A stretch of DNA of 64,000 nucleotides from Amycolatopsis thermoflava N1165. GTDB lineage: Bacteria > Actinomycetota > Actinomycetes > Mycobacteriales > Pseudonocardiaceae. The notes beneath the pieces are model-generated. The model was not told the origin of the DNA and ran no database searches. It saw only the letters and a program-made list of their open reading frames with translations. Each line of letters begins with the position of its first letter. Positions within the stretch are counted from its first letter, which is position 1. Shown here piece after piece: positions 36,086 to 44,845 of this stretch. Location of the stretch: NCBI RefSeq assembly GCF_000473265.1, contig NZ_KI421511.1:2889560-2953559 (forward strand), read 5' to 3'. The position numbers and the translations under genes are program-made.

Positions 36086-36674
36086 GGAACGCGAGGACGA
36101 TCTCCCGCGCCGTCGCCACCGTGGCCTCGAGCGCGGCGGGATCCCGCGCGACGCGTTCGGCGCCCGCCCGCATGGCGCCGGACAGCAGCTCCACCGCGAG
36201 CGCCACGTCACCGACGTCGCGGAACTCGCCGCGGGCGATGCCGTCCCGGACGACCCGTTCCACCTCGGTCACCACCGCGTGGAACGGGCCGTCCGGGCCC
36301 TTCGGCAGGTCCGCGACCAGCGGCCCGGCGCCGGGGCGGAACACCAGCCACAGCGCCTGGTCCGTGGCCGCCTCCAGGACCGCCGCGACGATCTCCCCCA
36401 TCCGCTGCTCCGCCGGGTCCGGGCGCGCGGCGATCCCGGCCACCCGCTCACGCAGGGGCAGGCCGGCCCGCTCGGCCAGCGCGAGGACCAGCGCACTCTT
36501 GTCGCGGGCGTAGTTGTAAAGCGTGTTGCGCGCCAGGCCGGCCCGGGCCGCGAGGTGGCCCAGCGTGATCGACTCGTAGTCGCGTTCGAGCAGCAGCTGC
36601 CGCATCGCCTCGGCGAGGTCGGCCCACACCTGCTCGTGGTGCTCCCCGATGCTGGCGCCCCGGATCCGCGGCAC
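36057..36674 (-). CDS. TetR family transcriptional regulator
   Basis: A 205-residue regulator with N-terminal HTH LLLERDYESITLGHLAARAGLARNTLYNYARDKSALVLALAERAG. GTG 36672-36674 lies 3 bases after the stop of the SnoaL-like gene, so the two are co-transcribed. Two inverted repeats upstream of that operon are the likely autoregulatory sites and also face the divergent amidohydrolase. Confidence 0.9.
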   Translation of the reverse strand: MPRIRGASIGEHHEQVWADLAEAMRQLLLERDYESITLGHLAARAGLARNTLYNYARDKSALVLALAERAGLPLRERVAGIAARPDPAEQRMGEIVAAVLEAATDQALWLVFRPGAGPLVADLPKGPDGPFHAVVTEVERVVRDGIARGEFRDVGDVALAVELLSGAMRAGAERVARDPAALEATVATAREIVLAFLTCRAGPRR

Positions 36675-36677
36675 CGG

Positions 36678-37118
36678 TCACCACCCCGCGGCGACCAGGT
36701 GCTGATTCTCCTGGTGCGAAGCGGTGAGCTTCACGCGTGTGAGGCGCCAGCCGTCCGGCGTGCGGACCGCCTCGTTGTCGTAGAAGCCGGCCACCAGCCA
36801 CCGGTCGCTCGTTTCCGGGAGCCAGTGCTCGGCACGGACGTGCGCGTGGATGGTCGCCCGGTCGCCGTCGAGGGTGATGACGGGGCCGGTGATGGCGTGG
36901 TGGGTCGCCGCGAACGGGGCGAACGAGGCGCGGAGGATCTCGACGTAGCCGGCGAGCGGCGTGGTCGTCGGGGGAATGCCGGTGACCGATTCGAAGTCGA
37001 GCGTGAGCGGGTCGGTGAAGACGCGCCCGGGCAGGTCGGTGAACTCCTTCAGGTCCGCGATGTCGGCGTACTTCCCGAGCAGTTCGACGAGGTCGGCCCG
37101 GTCCTGCGGTTCGGTCAT
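36678..37118 (-). CDS. SnoaL/NTF2-like protein
   Basis: A 146-residue nuclear transport factor 2 family protein: DLVELLGKYADIADLKEFTDLPGRVFTDPLTLDFESVTG...FYDNEAVRTPDGWRLTRVKLTASHQ. The fold is used by small isomerases, dehydratases and binding proteins; no catalytic residues can be assigned. It is first in a two-gene unit with a TetR gene and divergent from an amidohydrolase. Confidence 0.85.
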   Translation of the reverse strand: MTEPQDRADLVELLGKYADIADLKEFTDLPGRVFTDPLTLDFESVTGIPPTTTPLAGYVEILRASFAPFAATHHAITGPVITLDGDRATIHAHVRAEHWLPETSDRWLVAGFYDNEAVRTPDGWRLTRVKLTASHQENQHLVAAGW

Positions 37119-37132
37119 GGAGTTCTCCTTTT

Positions 37133-37171
37133 TACGACATCCTGTCGCAAAGATTACGACAGATCGTCGTA
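37133..37171. promoter_or_regulatory. Two TetR operators TACGAC-N5-GTCGTA
   Basis: TACGAC ATCCT GTCGCA (37133-37149, one arm mismatch) and TACGAC AGATC GTCGTA (37155-37171, perfect) are spaced 22 bases apart, about two helical turns. They fill the 79-bp divergent region, so one repressor could control both the SnoaL-TetR unit and the amidohydrolase. Confidence 0.8.
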
Positions 37172-37197
37172 AAAGTCACGCGTGCGATGCTGGCCGG

Positions 37198-38412
37198 GTG
37201 AACGACCTGTACCTGACCGGCGTGCGCCCGTGGGGCGGTCCCCTGTCCGATGTGGCGATCCGCGACGGCCGGATCGCGGCGGTCTCCGCGGCCGGCGGCC
37301 CCGCACCGGAGGGCGTGCCGCTGCTGGCGGGCGAGGGGCGGTTGCTCGTCCCCTCGTTCTCCGACGTGCACGTCCACCTGGACTCCACGCGGCTGGGCCT
37401 GCCGTGGCGGCCCAACGACTCCCCCGGCGGGGTGTGGGCGAACATGCTGCACGACCGCGCCCACTGGCGGGACGGCGGGCCGCCGATGGCCGAGCGGTCC
37501 ACGCACATGCTCGGCCTGCTCATCGCGCACGGCGTCACCCGCGTCCGCGGCTACGCCCAGGTCGACGCGGACTGCAAGCTGGAACGCCTGGAAGCCGTCG
37601 TCGCCGCGCGGGAGGCGCACGCCGGCCGGGCCGACGTCGAGATCATCGCCTTCCCGCAGGCCGGGTTGCTGCGCGAGCCCGGCGTGCCCGCGCTGATGGA
37701 AGCCGCGCTGCGGGAGGGCGCCGGCGTGATGGGCGGCATCGACCCGTGCGGCGTCGACGGCGACCCGGTGCGGCACCTCGACATCGTGTTCGACCTCGCC
37801 GACCGGTACGGGGTGCCGGTGGACGTCCACCTGCACGAGCCCGGCGAGCTGGGCCTGTTCAGCCTCGGGCTGATCATCGAGCGGACGCGGGCGCTGGACC
37901 TGCGCGGCCGGGTCACCATCTCGCACGCCTTCACCCTCGCCCACACCCCGTCGCCGCGTCTGGACGAGGTGCTCGCCGAGATGGCTGAGCTGGACATCTC
38001 GGTCGCGACCGTCGCGCCGCCGGGCCGCAACACGCTCCCGCTCACCCGGCTGACCGAGGCCGGCCTGCGTGTCGGCCTCGGCGACGACGGGCAGCGCGAC
38101 TACTGGTCCCCCTACGGCAACGCGGACCTGCTCGACCGCACCTGGCAACTGGCGTTCACCAACGGGTTCCGCAACGACCACCTCGTCGAGCACGCGCTGG
38201 CCGTGGGCACCTGGGGCGGCGCGACGGTGCTCGACCCGTCACTGCCGCGGCTGCGGGACGTGCGGGACCGCCCCGGAGTTGCGGTCGGCGACCCGGCAGA
38301 CCTGGTGCTGCTCGACGGCGAGGCACCCGCGGCCGCGGTGCAGGACCGGTTGCCGCACCGCACGGTGGTCCACGCCGGGCGGGTGGTCGCTCACGACCTC
38401 GCGCTGGTGTGA
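37198..38412 (+). CDS. Amidohydrolase (cytosine deaminase-like)
   Basis: A 404-residue metal-dependent amidohydrolase. The metal motif HVHLD is near residue 58; further ligands are in VDVHLHEPGELG, VTISHAFTL and LGDDGQRDYWSP (catalytic Asp region). The arrangement fits the cytosine deaminase/related cyclic amidohydrolase group. GTG 37198-37200 starts the protein (VNDLYLTGVRPWGG). The substrate is uncertain. The divergent SnoaL-TetR pair and operators suggest substrate induction. Confidence 0.85.
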   Translation: MNDLYLTGVRPWGGPLSDVAIRDGRIAAVSAAGGPAPEGVPLLAGEGRLLVPSFSDVHVHLDSTRLGLPWRPNDSPGGVWANMLHDRAHWRDGGPPMAERSTHMLGLLIAHGVTRVRGYAQVDADCKLERLEAVVAAREAHAGRADVEIIAFPQAGLLREPGVPALMEAALREGAGVMGGIDPCGVDGDPVRHLDIVFDLADRYGVPVDVHLHEPGELGLFSLGLIIERTRALDLRGRVTISHAFTLAHTPSPRLDEVLAEMAELDISVATVAPPGRNTLPLTRLTEAGLRVGLGDDGQRDYWSPYGNADLLDRTWQLAFTNGFRNDHLVEHALAVGTWGGATVLDPSLPRLRDVRDRPGVAVGDPADLVLLDGEAPAAAVQDRLPHRTVVHAGRVVAHDLALV

Positions 38413-39536
38413 AGGAGCGCGCCGACGGCGAGTTCGTAGATGCCGCGCAACCGCTCGAACAGCGCGGGGTCGCTGTCCGGGGTGATCTGCGCGGTGGTGC
38501 TGACGGCGACGGCCCGGTGCCCGTCCAGGGTGGCCGCGGCGAACTGCGTGTAGCCCGGGGTGTTGCCGGTGTGCCCGTAGACGCGGCCGTACCGCGTGTC
38601 GTAGCGGAAGATGCCGAGGCCGGCCGCGTTGACGCCCGGCCCGGGCGGTTCCGAACCGCCCGGCCGGAACGTGAGCTGCGCGGCACGCACCGCCGGGTGC
38701 AGGAGGGCCCGGTAGCCGCCGATGAAGCGCGCCAGATCGGCCGGTGTGGACACCACTCCGCCGGAGGCCCAGCTCCAGCCCGCGGCGACGAGCGTGGTCA
38801 CGTCCTCGGCGCCGTCGTAGCCGTGCAGGTGCGGTTCGGGCAGCGCGGAGCCGCGCGGCAGGCTGGTGCGGTGGAGCCCCAGCGGCTGCGTGACGTGCTG
38901 CCGCAGCAGGTCCTCGTAGCGCGCGCCGGTCGCGGCCTCGCACATCAGCGCGACGAGGATGTTGTCCGAGTTGGAGTAGGCGTACCTGGTGCCGGGCGCG
39001 AACAGCGGGCCGGGGTCGTCGAGGTAGCCGAGCAGGTCGCGCGGGGGCGGCGGGTCCTGCAGGGACGCCAGCAGCGCGTCGCGGAACCGCTGCGACCGGC
39101 TGAAGTCCGGGATTCCGCTGGTGTGGCCGAGCAATTGGCTGAGGGTCACCTCCGACCACTGCGGGGGGAAACCGTCCAGCCGCCGCCCGACCGTGTCATC
39201 GAGCCCCAGCCGGCGGCGGCTCACCAGGGACAGCGCGGTCGCGGCGCTGAACGCCTTCGCCACGCTCGCGACACGCATGTGGTCGTCGGGCCGGGGTTTC
39301 CGGCCGGTCGCCACATCGGACACGCCGACGCTGTGGAAGGCCGTCCCGTGGCTCCGTCTGAACGCGACGGTGATGGCGGGCGGACCTCCTGGCGCGCCTT
39401 GCAGTTCGCGCATCGCCTCGCGCAGTGCGCGCTCGACGGGTGGTGATTCACCGGCCACCGCGCGGCCCGTGAGGACCGTGCACCCGGCCGTGCCGAGTGC
39501 CCCCAGCTTCAGGACCGTCCTGCGCGACAGTGCCAT
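38391..39536 (-). CDS. Serine hydrolase, class C beta-lactamase / DD-peptidase fold
   Basis: A 381-residue exported penicillin-binding-like hydrolase. A twin-arginine signal MALSRRTVLKLGALGTAGCTVL is visible, and the Cys could be a lipobox. Catalytic motifs: SVAK (Ser91, Lys94), YSN in RYAYSNSDN, and HTG in VYGHTGNTPGY. The group includes D-Ala-D-Ala carboxypeptidases, esterases and class C beta-lactamases; which is not decidable here. It overlaps the amidohydrolase 3' end by 22 bases in convergent orientation. Confidence 0.9.
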   Translation of the reverse strand: MALSRRTVLKLGALGTAGCTVLTGRAVAGESPPVERALREAMRELQGAPGGPPAITVAFRRSHGTAFHSVGVSDVATGRKPRPDDHMRVASVAKAFSAATALSLVSRRRLGLDDTVGRRLDGFPPQWSEVTLSQLLGHTSGIPDFSRSQRFRDALLASLQDPPPPRDLLGYLDDPGPLFAPGTRYAYSNSDNILVALMCEAATGARYEDLLRQHVTQPLGLHRTSLPRGSALPEPHLHGYDGAEDVTTLVAAGWSWASGGVVSTPADLARFIGGYRALLHPAVRAAQLTFRPGGSEPPGPGVNAAGLGIFRYDTRYGRVYGHTGNTPGYTQFAAATLDGHRAVAVSTTAQITPDSDPALFERLRGIYELAVGALLHTSARS

Positions 39537-39561
39537 CGAGCGAGGGTAACACCGCGACCGG

Positions 39562-41334
39562 TCAGAGCTGAAGCGCCGATTTCTCTTGCCGCAGAAGCGA
39601 ATCGATCTTACCGGGGTGTTCGTCGGCGACCACCACGGCGCCGCGGACCAGGTCGCGCGCCCCGTCGAGCAGCTCCGCGGCGAGCGCCAGCCCGACCTCG
39701 GCCTCCCGCTTCCCGGCAGCCTCCAGTTCGGACAGTGCCCGCGGCGGGATGGTCACGTCCGGGACCTCGTAGGCCAGGTACTCGGCTTCGGCGAAGCCGG
39801 ACAGCGGTGCGATCGCCACCAGGACCGGGATGTCCACACCGGACAGCTCGGCGACCAGGCGGGACAGGCCCTCCAGCTCGTAGACCGGCCGCGTGATGAG
39901 GAACTGCGCGCCCGCGGCGATCTTCGCCTTGGTGCGGGACAGTTCGGCGTCCGGGTCCTCCGCGCCGGGGTTGACGCGCGCGCCGATGTGGAAGGCGGTG
40001 CGGGTGGCCAAGGTGAGCCCGGTGTGGTCGCGGCCGGAGTTGAGGCCGGCGAGCAGCCCGATCAGGCCGACCGAGTCGACCTCCCAGATGCCGTCGGCGC
40101 CCGGGTAGTCGCCCAGCGGGACCGGGGTTCCGGTTTCGCACACAACCGTGCGCAGGCCGAACGCGTGGGCGCCGAGCAGGTCCGCCTGCAGCGCCGCGAG
40201 GGACCGGTCCCAGGCCGTGACCGTGGTGATCGTGTCGACGCCCGCCTCGCGTTCCAGGCGGAGGGCCTCGCCGAAGTTGCCGCGGACCAGCGCCAGACCG
40301 GCGCCGCGGACCCGCTCCACGTCCTCCGGTTCGCCGTGCGGGGTGACCTGCGTGGCGAGCACGAAGCCGGGCCGGGCGAGACGGCGGGCGAGCGGGCTCT
40401 GCGGCGGCGCCGGGCGCGGCTTGGGCACGGCCGTGACGGGGTTGGCCTGGCGGGGCCGAAGGTCGGCCAGGCGCGCGACGACCTCGCGGATGTGGCCGGG
40501 TGTGGTGCCGCAGCAGCCGCCGATCATGGCGGCGCCGTGCTCGGCGAAGCGCCGCGCGTACCGCCCGAAGTGCGCGCGGGCGACCGGGTAGGTGAAGCGC
40601 CGCCCGGTGCGCCGCGGCATGCCCGCGTTGGGGTGCACGCCCACCGGCAGGTCGCCGGCGTCGCGGAGTTCGTCGAGGATCGCGAGCATGTGCTGGGGGC
40701 CGACGGTGCAGTTGGCGCCGACCGCGGTGACCGGGAGGCCGGTGAGGGCCTTGACGACCTCGCGGGGCGTCTCGCCGGCCGGGGTGAGGCCGTCGCTGGT
40801 GAAGGTGGCCTGGGCGACGATCGGCAGGTCGGTGACCTCCGCGGCGACCGTGACGGCCTCGACCAGCTCGTCGAGGTGGCCGAAGGTCTCCAGGACCAGC
40901 AGGTCGACGCCGCCGTCGACCAGGGCCTGGACCTGCTCGCGCACGACCTCGGCACGCTCGTCGGCGCGGACGCCGGCCCGCGAGCTGGAGGACACCGCCG
41001 GGGAGACGGACCCGGCGACGAAGATGGTCCGGTGCACGCCGCGACGAGCCTGCCGGGCGAGCCGCACGGCGGCGAGGTTGATGTCGCGGGCGCTGACGGA
41101 GCACCCGTGCTCGGCCAGCCGCAGCCGGTTGGCGCCGAAGGTGTTGGTGAGGAGCACGTCCGCACCGGCGGCCACGTAGCTCTCGTGGATGGTGCTGACG
41201 AGCTCCGGGTTCGAGAGGTTGAGTTCCGGCAACGCCCGGTCCAGCGAATTGCCCGCCACGTGCAGGACGGTGCCCATGGCCCCGTCGAACACCAGAACCC
41301 GCTCGGACAGCTGCTCCGCGAACCGACCTCTCAC
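39562..41334 (-). CDS. Homocysteine S-methyltransferase / methylenetetrahydrofolate reductase fusion
   Basis: A 590-residue bifunctional protein of the YitJ type. The N-terminal Hcy methyltransferase domain has VLVFDGAMGTVLH, LLTNTFGANRLRL, and zinc-binding Cys in GANCTVGP and GGCCGTTP. The C-terminal MTHFR domain has FVLATQVTPHGEPEDVERV, TGLTLATRTAFHIGARVNPG and QFLITRPVYELEGLSRLV. GTG 41332-41334 is chosen because GGGAGG lies 5 bases upstream. It would make methylene-THF-derived methyl groups and methionine. No neighbour in the methionine pathway is seen. Confidence 0.92.
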   Translation of the reverse strand: MRGRFAEQLSERVLVFDGAMGTVLHVAGNSLDRALPELNLSNPELVSTIHESYVAAGADVLLTNTFGANRLRLAEHGCSVSARDINLAAVRLARQARRGVHRTIFVAGSVSPAVSSSSRAGVRADERAEVVREQVQALVDGGVDLLVLETFGHLDELVEAVTVAAEVTDLPIVAQATFTSDGLTPAGETPREVVKALTGLPVTAVGANCTVGPQHMLAILDELRDAGDLPVGVHPNAGMPRRTGRRFTYPVARAHFGRYARRFAEHGAAMIGGCCGTTPGHIREVVARLADLRPRQANPVTAVPKPRPAPPQSPLARRLARPGFVLATQVTPHGEPEDVERVRGAGLALVRGNFGEALRLEREAGVDTITTVTAWDRSLAALQADLLGAHAFGLRTVVCETGTPVPLGDYPGADGIWEVDSVGLIGLLAGLNSGRDHTGLTLATRTAFHIGARVNPGAEDPDAELSRTKAKIAAGAQFLITRPVYELEGLSRLVAELSGVDIPVLVAIAPLSGFAEAEYLAYEVPDVTIPPRALSELEAAGKREAEVGLALAAELLDGARDLVRGAVVVADEHPGKIDSLLRQEKSALQL

Positions 41335-41595
41335 GTACCCTCCCGGCGCCGTTACCTCCGGGCGTGCACGTGCACGAGGATCCGGCCGGCGCCGCACCCC
41401 CACCAGAGCACCGCGCCGCCCGCCATGACACCCATCCTAGGCGCTGAGGCGGGCCGATCGACCGGTTCGACACCGCAGGTGCACCACCGCTGGGCCGTCC
41501 GGGTGACCCGCCCACCACACCGGCGGCCGGTCGGCGTGCGATATGTTGTCGTTCACCCTTCGATGGGTGCGGGTGCTGCTGCGTGCGCCCGCCTG

Positions 41596-41669
41596 GGGCC
41601 GGTAGCTCAGCTGGTTAGAGCAGGGGACTCATAATCCCTTGGCCGCGGGTTCGAGCCCCGCCCGGCCCA
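41596..41669 (+). tRNA. tRNA-Met (CAT), integration target
   Basis: A complete cloverleaf: acceptor GGGCCGG/CCGGCCC, D stem GCTC/GAGC, anticodon stem GGGGA/TCCCT with loop CTCATAA (CAT at 41630-41632), T arm GCGGG TTCGAGC CCCGC, discriminator A; CCA is not encoded. The sequence resembles elongator tRNA-Met rather than tRNA-Ile2. From the anticodon loop to the 3' end it forms the left copy of a 51-bp repeat that recurs at 60971-61021, so it is an attachment site. Confidence 0.93.
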
Positions 41670-41678
41670 CCGGTTCTG
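41628..41678 (+). repeat. attL core (51 bp)
   Basis: The 51 bases from the anticodon loop of tRNA-Met to 9 bases past its 3' end are identical to 60971-61021. Flanking bases differ on both sides. The left copy keeps the tRNA gene intact. Confidence 0.92.
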
Positions 41679-41720
41679 ACCAGGCGTTATGGCTTGTTGG
41701 TTGATCATCTTCTTGCGGCT

Positions 41721-41742
41721 TGTCCATGACTCTGTCCATTGA
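41721..41742 (+). repeat. Integrase arm-type repeat pair, left
   Basis: TGTCCATGA (41721) and TGTCCATTGA (41733) are spaced 12 bases apart just inside attL. The same pair with the same 12-base spacing occurs just inside the other end at 60858 and 60870. They are candidate arm-binding sites for the integrase N-terminal domain. Confidence 0.6.
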
Positions 41743-41795
41743 CACTTTCCGCGGCTCCGACCCGGGTCCCTCCAGGTCCGTGTCCGACCCGCTGA

Positions 41796-42836
41796 CCGGG
41801 CGGCAGTGCCCACCTCACTCAGACTGTCAAGGGCACCGACGTCGAAGCCAGCACCTGGCATGGCTACCTGGGCTACATCGACCGCACGATCAAGCCCGCC
41901 CTCGGCAAGATCGCGGTCAACAAACTCACGGCCCGCGCCCTCGAAACCTTCTACGCCGAACTCCGCCGCTGCCGCGTCCGCTGCGACGGCCGCCCCTACA
42001 TCGAGCACAAGCTCGAGGGTGACCATGACTGCAAGGTCGCCAAGTGCAAGCCGCACAAGTGCAGCGGCATGGCCAACTCCAGCGTGCGTCAGATCCACTC
42101 GATCATCAGCGGCGTCCTCAACGCCGTCGTCCGCTGGGAGTGGATCAGCACGAACCCGGCGCAGATCGCCCAGCGCCCGCGCCAGACAGCTCCACAGCCC
42201 GACCCGCCCTCACCCGCCGAGGCTGCCCGCCTCGTCGAGAAGGCCTTCGCGCTCGACGAAGACTGGGGAACCCTCGTCTGGCTGGTCATGACCACCGGCA
42301 TCCGCCGCGGCGAAGCCTGCGCCCTCCGCTGGTCCCGCGTCGACCTCGACGAAGGAATCATCGAGATCCGCCGCAGCTACACAAAGCTCCGCGGCGTGGG
42401 CCAGGAGAAGGACACCAAGACCCACCAGATGCGCCGCATCGCCCTCGACACCGAAACGATCGTGCTCCTGCGCGAGCACAAGGCCCGCATGCAGCAACAC
42501 TGCCACGAACTCGGCGCCAAGTGGTCGGAGAACTCGTTCGTCTTCACCAGCACCCGCGGATCCGACCTGAACGAGCCCTACTCCCCCGACGCCGTCTCCA
42601 GCCGCTACAAGAAGATGGCAACCCGCCTCGGCATCGACACCCACATCCACGCACTACGGCACTACTCCGCCACCGAACTCCTCACCGCCGGCGTTGACCT
42701 CCGAACCGTCGCCGGCCGCCTCGGCCACGGCGGCGGCGGTGCTACGACGTTGCGCGTCTACGCTGCGTGGGTTGCCGCCGCCGACCGTAAGGCCGCTGAA
42801 GTCCTTGGTTCCCGAATGCCGAAACGGCGCCCCTAG
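41796..42836 (+). pseudogene. Tyrosine recombinase (integrase), 5'-truncated
   Basis: The core-binding and catalytic parts are intact: ASTWHGYLGYIDRTIKPALGKIAVNKLTARALETFYAELRRCRVRCDGRP, then catalytic Arg in TTGIRRGEACALRW (~42300), HALRHYSATELL (~42650), GRLGHGGGG and the nucleophile Tyr in LRVYAAW (~42757). An in-frame TGA at 41793-41795 precedes the homologous region with no ATG, GTG or TTG before ATG 42069. The N-terminal arm-binding domain (~80 residues) is therefore missing. A protein from 42069 would hold only the catalytic half. It probably integrated the element and is now defective. Confidence 0.85.
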
Positions 42837-43024
42837 GCCATCTGTTCTACAGAGCGGTGAGCAAACCGGCTGTGACCAGCAGGTTTGGCCCGAGCACCCG
42901 CCACTTATGGGGCATATTTGGGGCGCCCGGCACGGCGGACGAGTCCGGCTCCTCGCTCAGCGGCGAAATCCTGCCCAGCCACATCCTCGACATCGATCAG
43001 AGAGTTGGACGTCAGTCCCCGTCG

Positions 43025-43966
43025 TCAGCCGCTGATCGCCTTCGCAGCTTCTTGTCCTGCCGCCAGGACCATCTCGCCCGCCACCGTGGCGGTCGCGTTG
43101 GTAACGCGCTCAATAATCGCGTCGACCAGTAGGCGAAGTCGCCCCTTATCCGCCGGCGCCTCACTTGCAGCGTCGTGCAACTCGGCAGCCTGAGCATCAA
43201 CGATTGCTTCGTCCTCAGGAGGAAGCTGAAGTGTCGTGACCACTTGCCGCACCAGCCCCGCGAAGCGGAGCACCTGGGAAACATCGATACCACTGGCGAC
43301 ATTGTGAACATAGTTGTTGTCCCCAACAACTATGTTGCCAGACGAGTCGCTAATACTGATATTGGTTACGTTACCGCCGCCACCTACGGCCGCCGCAGTC
43401 CGGTTCATGTAGTCCGACACACTTCCTCCGTACTCGACCACGCAGTCCTGGCCGTTCGCGGTAAGCCTGGGGTGAATCCAACCCGATACCGCTTCAGCCA
43501 CCTCAACACCCTCGATAAACCCTCTGTCGGAGAGATACTGAACCTCGTTCTCCACTTCGGCATTCGTGAAGCGCTGGCCCATGAACCGACCGTACTCGCT
43601 CGCGGTGAAGCCTTCCCAGCTTGCAGGTCCATCACCCCCCTGATACTGCTTGTGATACAGCCATCGCAGAAGTTGGCCGCGTAGCCGCGGGCGCCTCACC
43701 GCCGGATCTTTACGCTCGGACCTCATCTGCTGAACGAACGCAATCCCCTCGCCAGTAATGAAGGCACTGCCACCCCCTCCGAGCGTAAAGCGCGCCTGGA
43801 TCAATCCTCGATCATCGAGGTATTTGCCAAGCGGATATATATCATGCCCAGAAAGACCCTCAGCCGAAACGAAATCGCCGATTTCAAAGAACTGCGTGAA
43901 TCCGCTGGACTGATCATAGAGCCAGTCCAGAAGTCTCAACCCGTAGTACTCGACATCTAAAGCCAT
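43025..43966 (-). CDS. Hypothetical protein with duplicated winged-helix-like domains
   Basis: A 313-residue protein from ATG 43964-43966 (MALDVEYYGLRLLDWLYDQ). Two blocks look related: LLDWLYDQ...YLDDRGLIQA...FITGEGIAFVQQ and LLRWLYHKQ...YLSDRGFIEGV...RLTANGQDCVV, each resembling a winged helix. A linker NVTNISISDSSGNIVVGDNNYVHN follows; such GNxxVGDNN linkers precede effector domains in some bacterial conflict proteins. The C-terminal ~90 residues are helical. The gene is AT-richer than the host and lies next to the integrase. No function is assigned. Confidence 0.7.
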   Translation of the reverse strand: MALDVEYYGLRLLDWLYDQSSGFTQFFEIGDFVSAEGLSGHDIYPLGKYLDDRGLIQARFTLGGGGSAFITGEGIAFVQQMRSERKDPAVRRPRLRGQLLRWLYHKQYQGGDGPASWEGFTASEYGRFMGQRFTNAEVENEVQYLSDRGFIEGVEVAEAVSGWIHPRLTANGQDCVVEYGGSVSDYMNRTAAAVGGGGNVTNISISDSSGNIVVGDNNYVHNVASGIDVSQVLRFAGLVRQVVTTLQLPPEDEAIVDAQAAELHDAASEAPADKGRLRLLVDAIIERVTNATATVAGEMVLAAGQEAAKAISG

Positions 43967-44205
43967 TCGAGACTCACTCCCCAGAAAATCAGTGCGGAAA
44001 CCCCCCGCCTCTCTCAAGAATGACGTCACCATACCCGACGACAACGACAAGCGGTTACGTGCCCCAAAGTAGTAAGAACTGACCTAGAGCGGGGATCGTG
44101 CGTTTTTCCCACACGGCGAGCAGAAGGTGCCACAATCGGATGCGAACTGCACGAGAGCGGAGGGCGACAAGTGACCAGCAGTGCTAACTCGGAAGGTGGC
44201 TACAC

Positions 44206-44832
44206 GTGGCTCAAGCAGTTGCCGCTCCCCCGGACGGCTCCGATGCCGGTGAGGTGATCCGCTGGTACCGGCAGCACCACAACCTCACCCAGCAGACGCT
44301 GCTGACCTGCTCAACACCGCGCAATCCTGCGGTCCCCGGCGGCATGTTCCACGTCATCCCTGCCGGGGTGTTCCAGCCCGCCGCCCTCGCGCCCGCCCAC
44401 CAGGCCAACGACTTCTCCCTGTGGCGCAACATCCAGCACGAGTACTCCGAAGAGTTCCTCGGCAACCCCGAGCACGACGGCAACGCCCTTGACCCCATCG
44501 ACTACGAGCACGACGAGCCCTTCCGCTCCTTCTCCGCTGCCCGCGCGGCCGGAGACTTCCGGGTCTTCACCAGCGCCGTCGTGCTCGAACCCCTCCACCC
44601 TGTAGGTCGAACTGCTGACCGTCGCCGTCATCGAGGCACCGGTGTTCGATCAGCTCTTCGCCGGCATGGTCGAGCTCAAGAGGAAGGCGCCGCGGTCAGC
44701 ACCGGAGCGGGCCGGCCCACCGTCGGCATCCCCTTCAACACCGAGTCGCGCGAGCGGCTGAAGACCGAACCGCTCTCGCGCGCCTGCATCGAGCTGGCCG
44801 GGCAGCACCGGCACACCCTGCTGACCGGGTGA
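44206..44832 (+). pseudogene. Decayed XRE-family regulator
   Basis: Fragments of a known actinobacterial XRE regulator type are present. The N-terminus VAQAVAAPPDGSDAGEVIRWYRQHHNLTQQ breaks off inside the HTH. It is followed by the C-terminal signature GGMFHVIPAGVFQPAALAPAHQANDFSLWRNIQHEYSEEFLGNPEHDG. Near 44600 the frame shifts (VELLTVAVIEAPVFDQLFAGMVELK in another frame) and later shifts back to GRPTVGIPFNTESRERL. An internal deletion and at least two frameshifts make it a pseudogene. Confidence 0.8.
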
Positions 44833-44845
44833 GGGCCGAGGCGGT

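Noticed and set aside
41596..41669. tRNA-Ile2 (CAT with lysidine) instead of tRNA-Met
   Set aside because: The body and loop sequence resemble actinobacterial elongator tRNA-Met; modification cannot be read from DNA, so some doubt stays.
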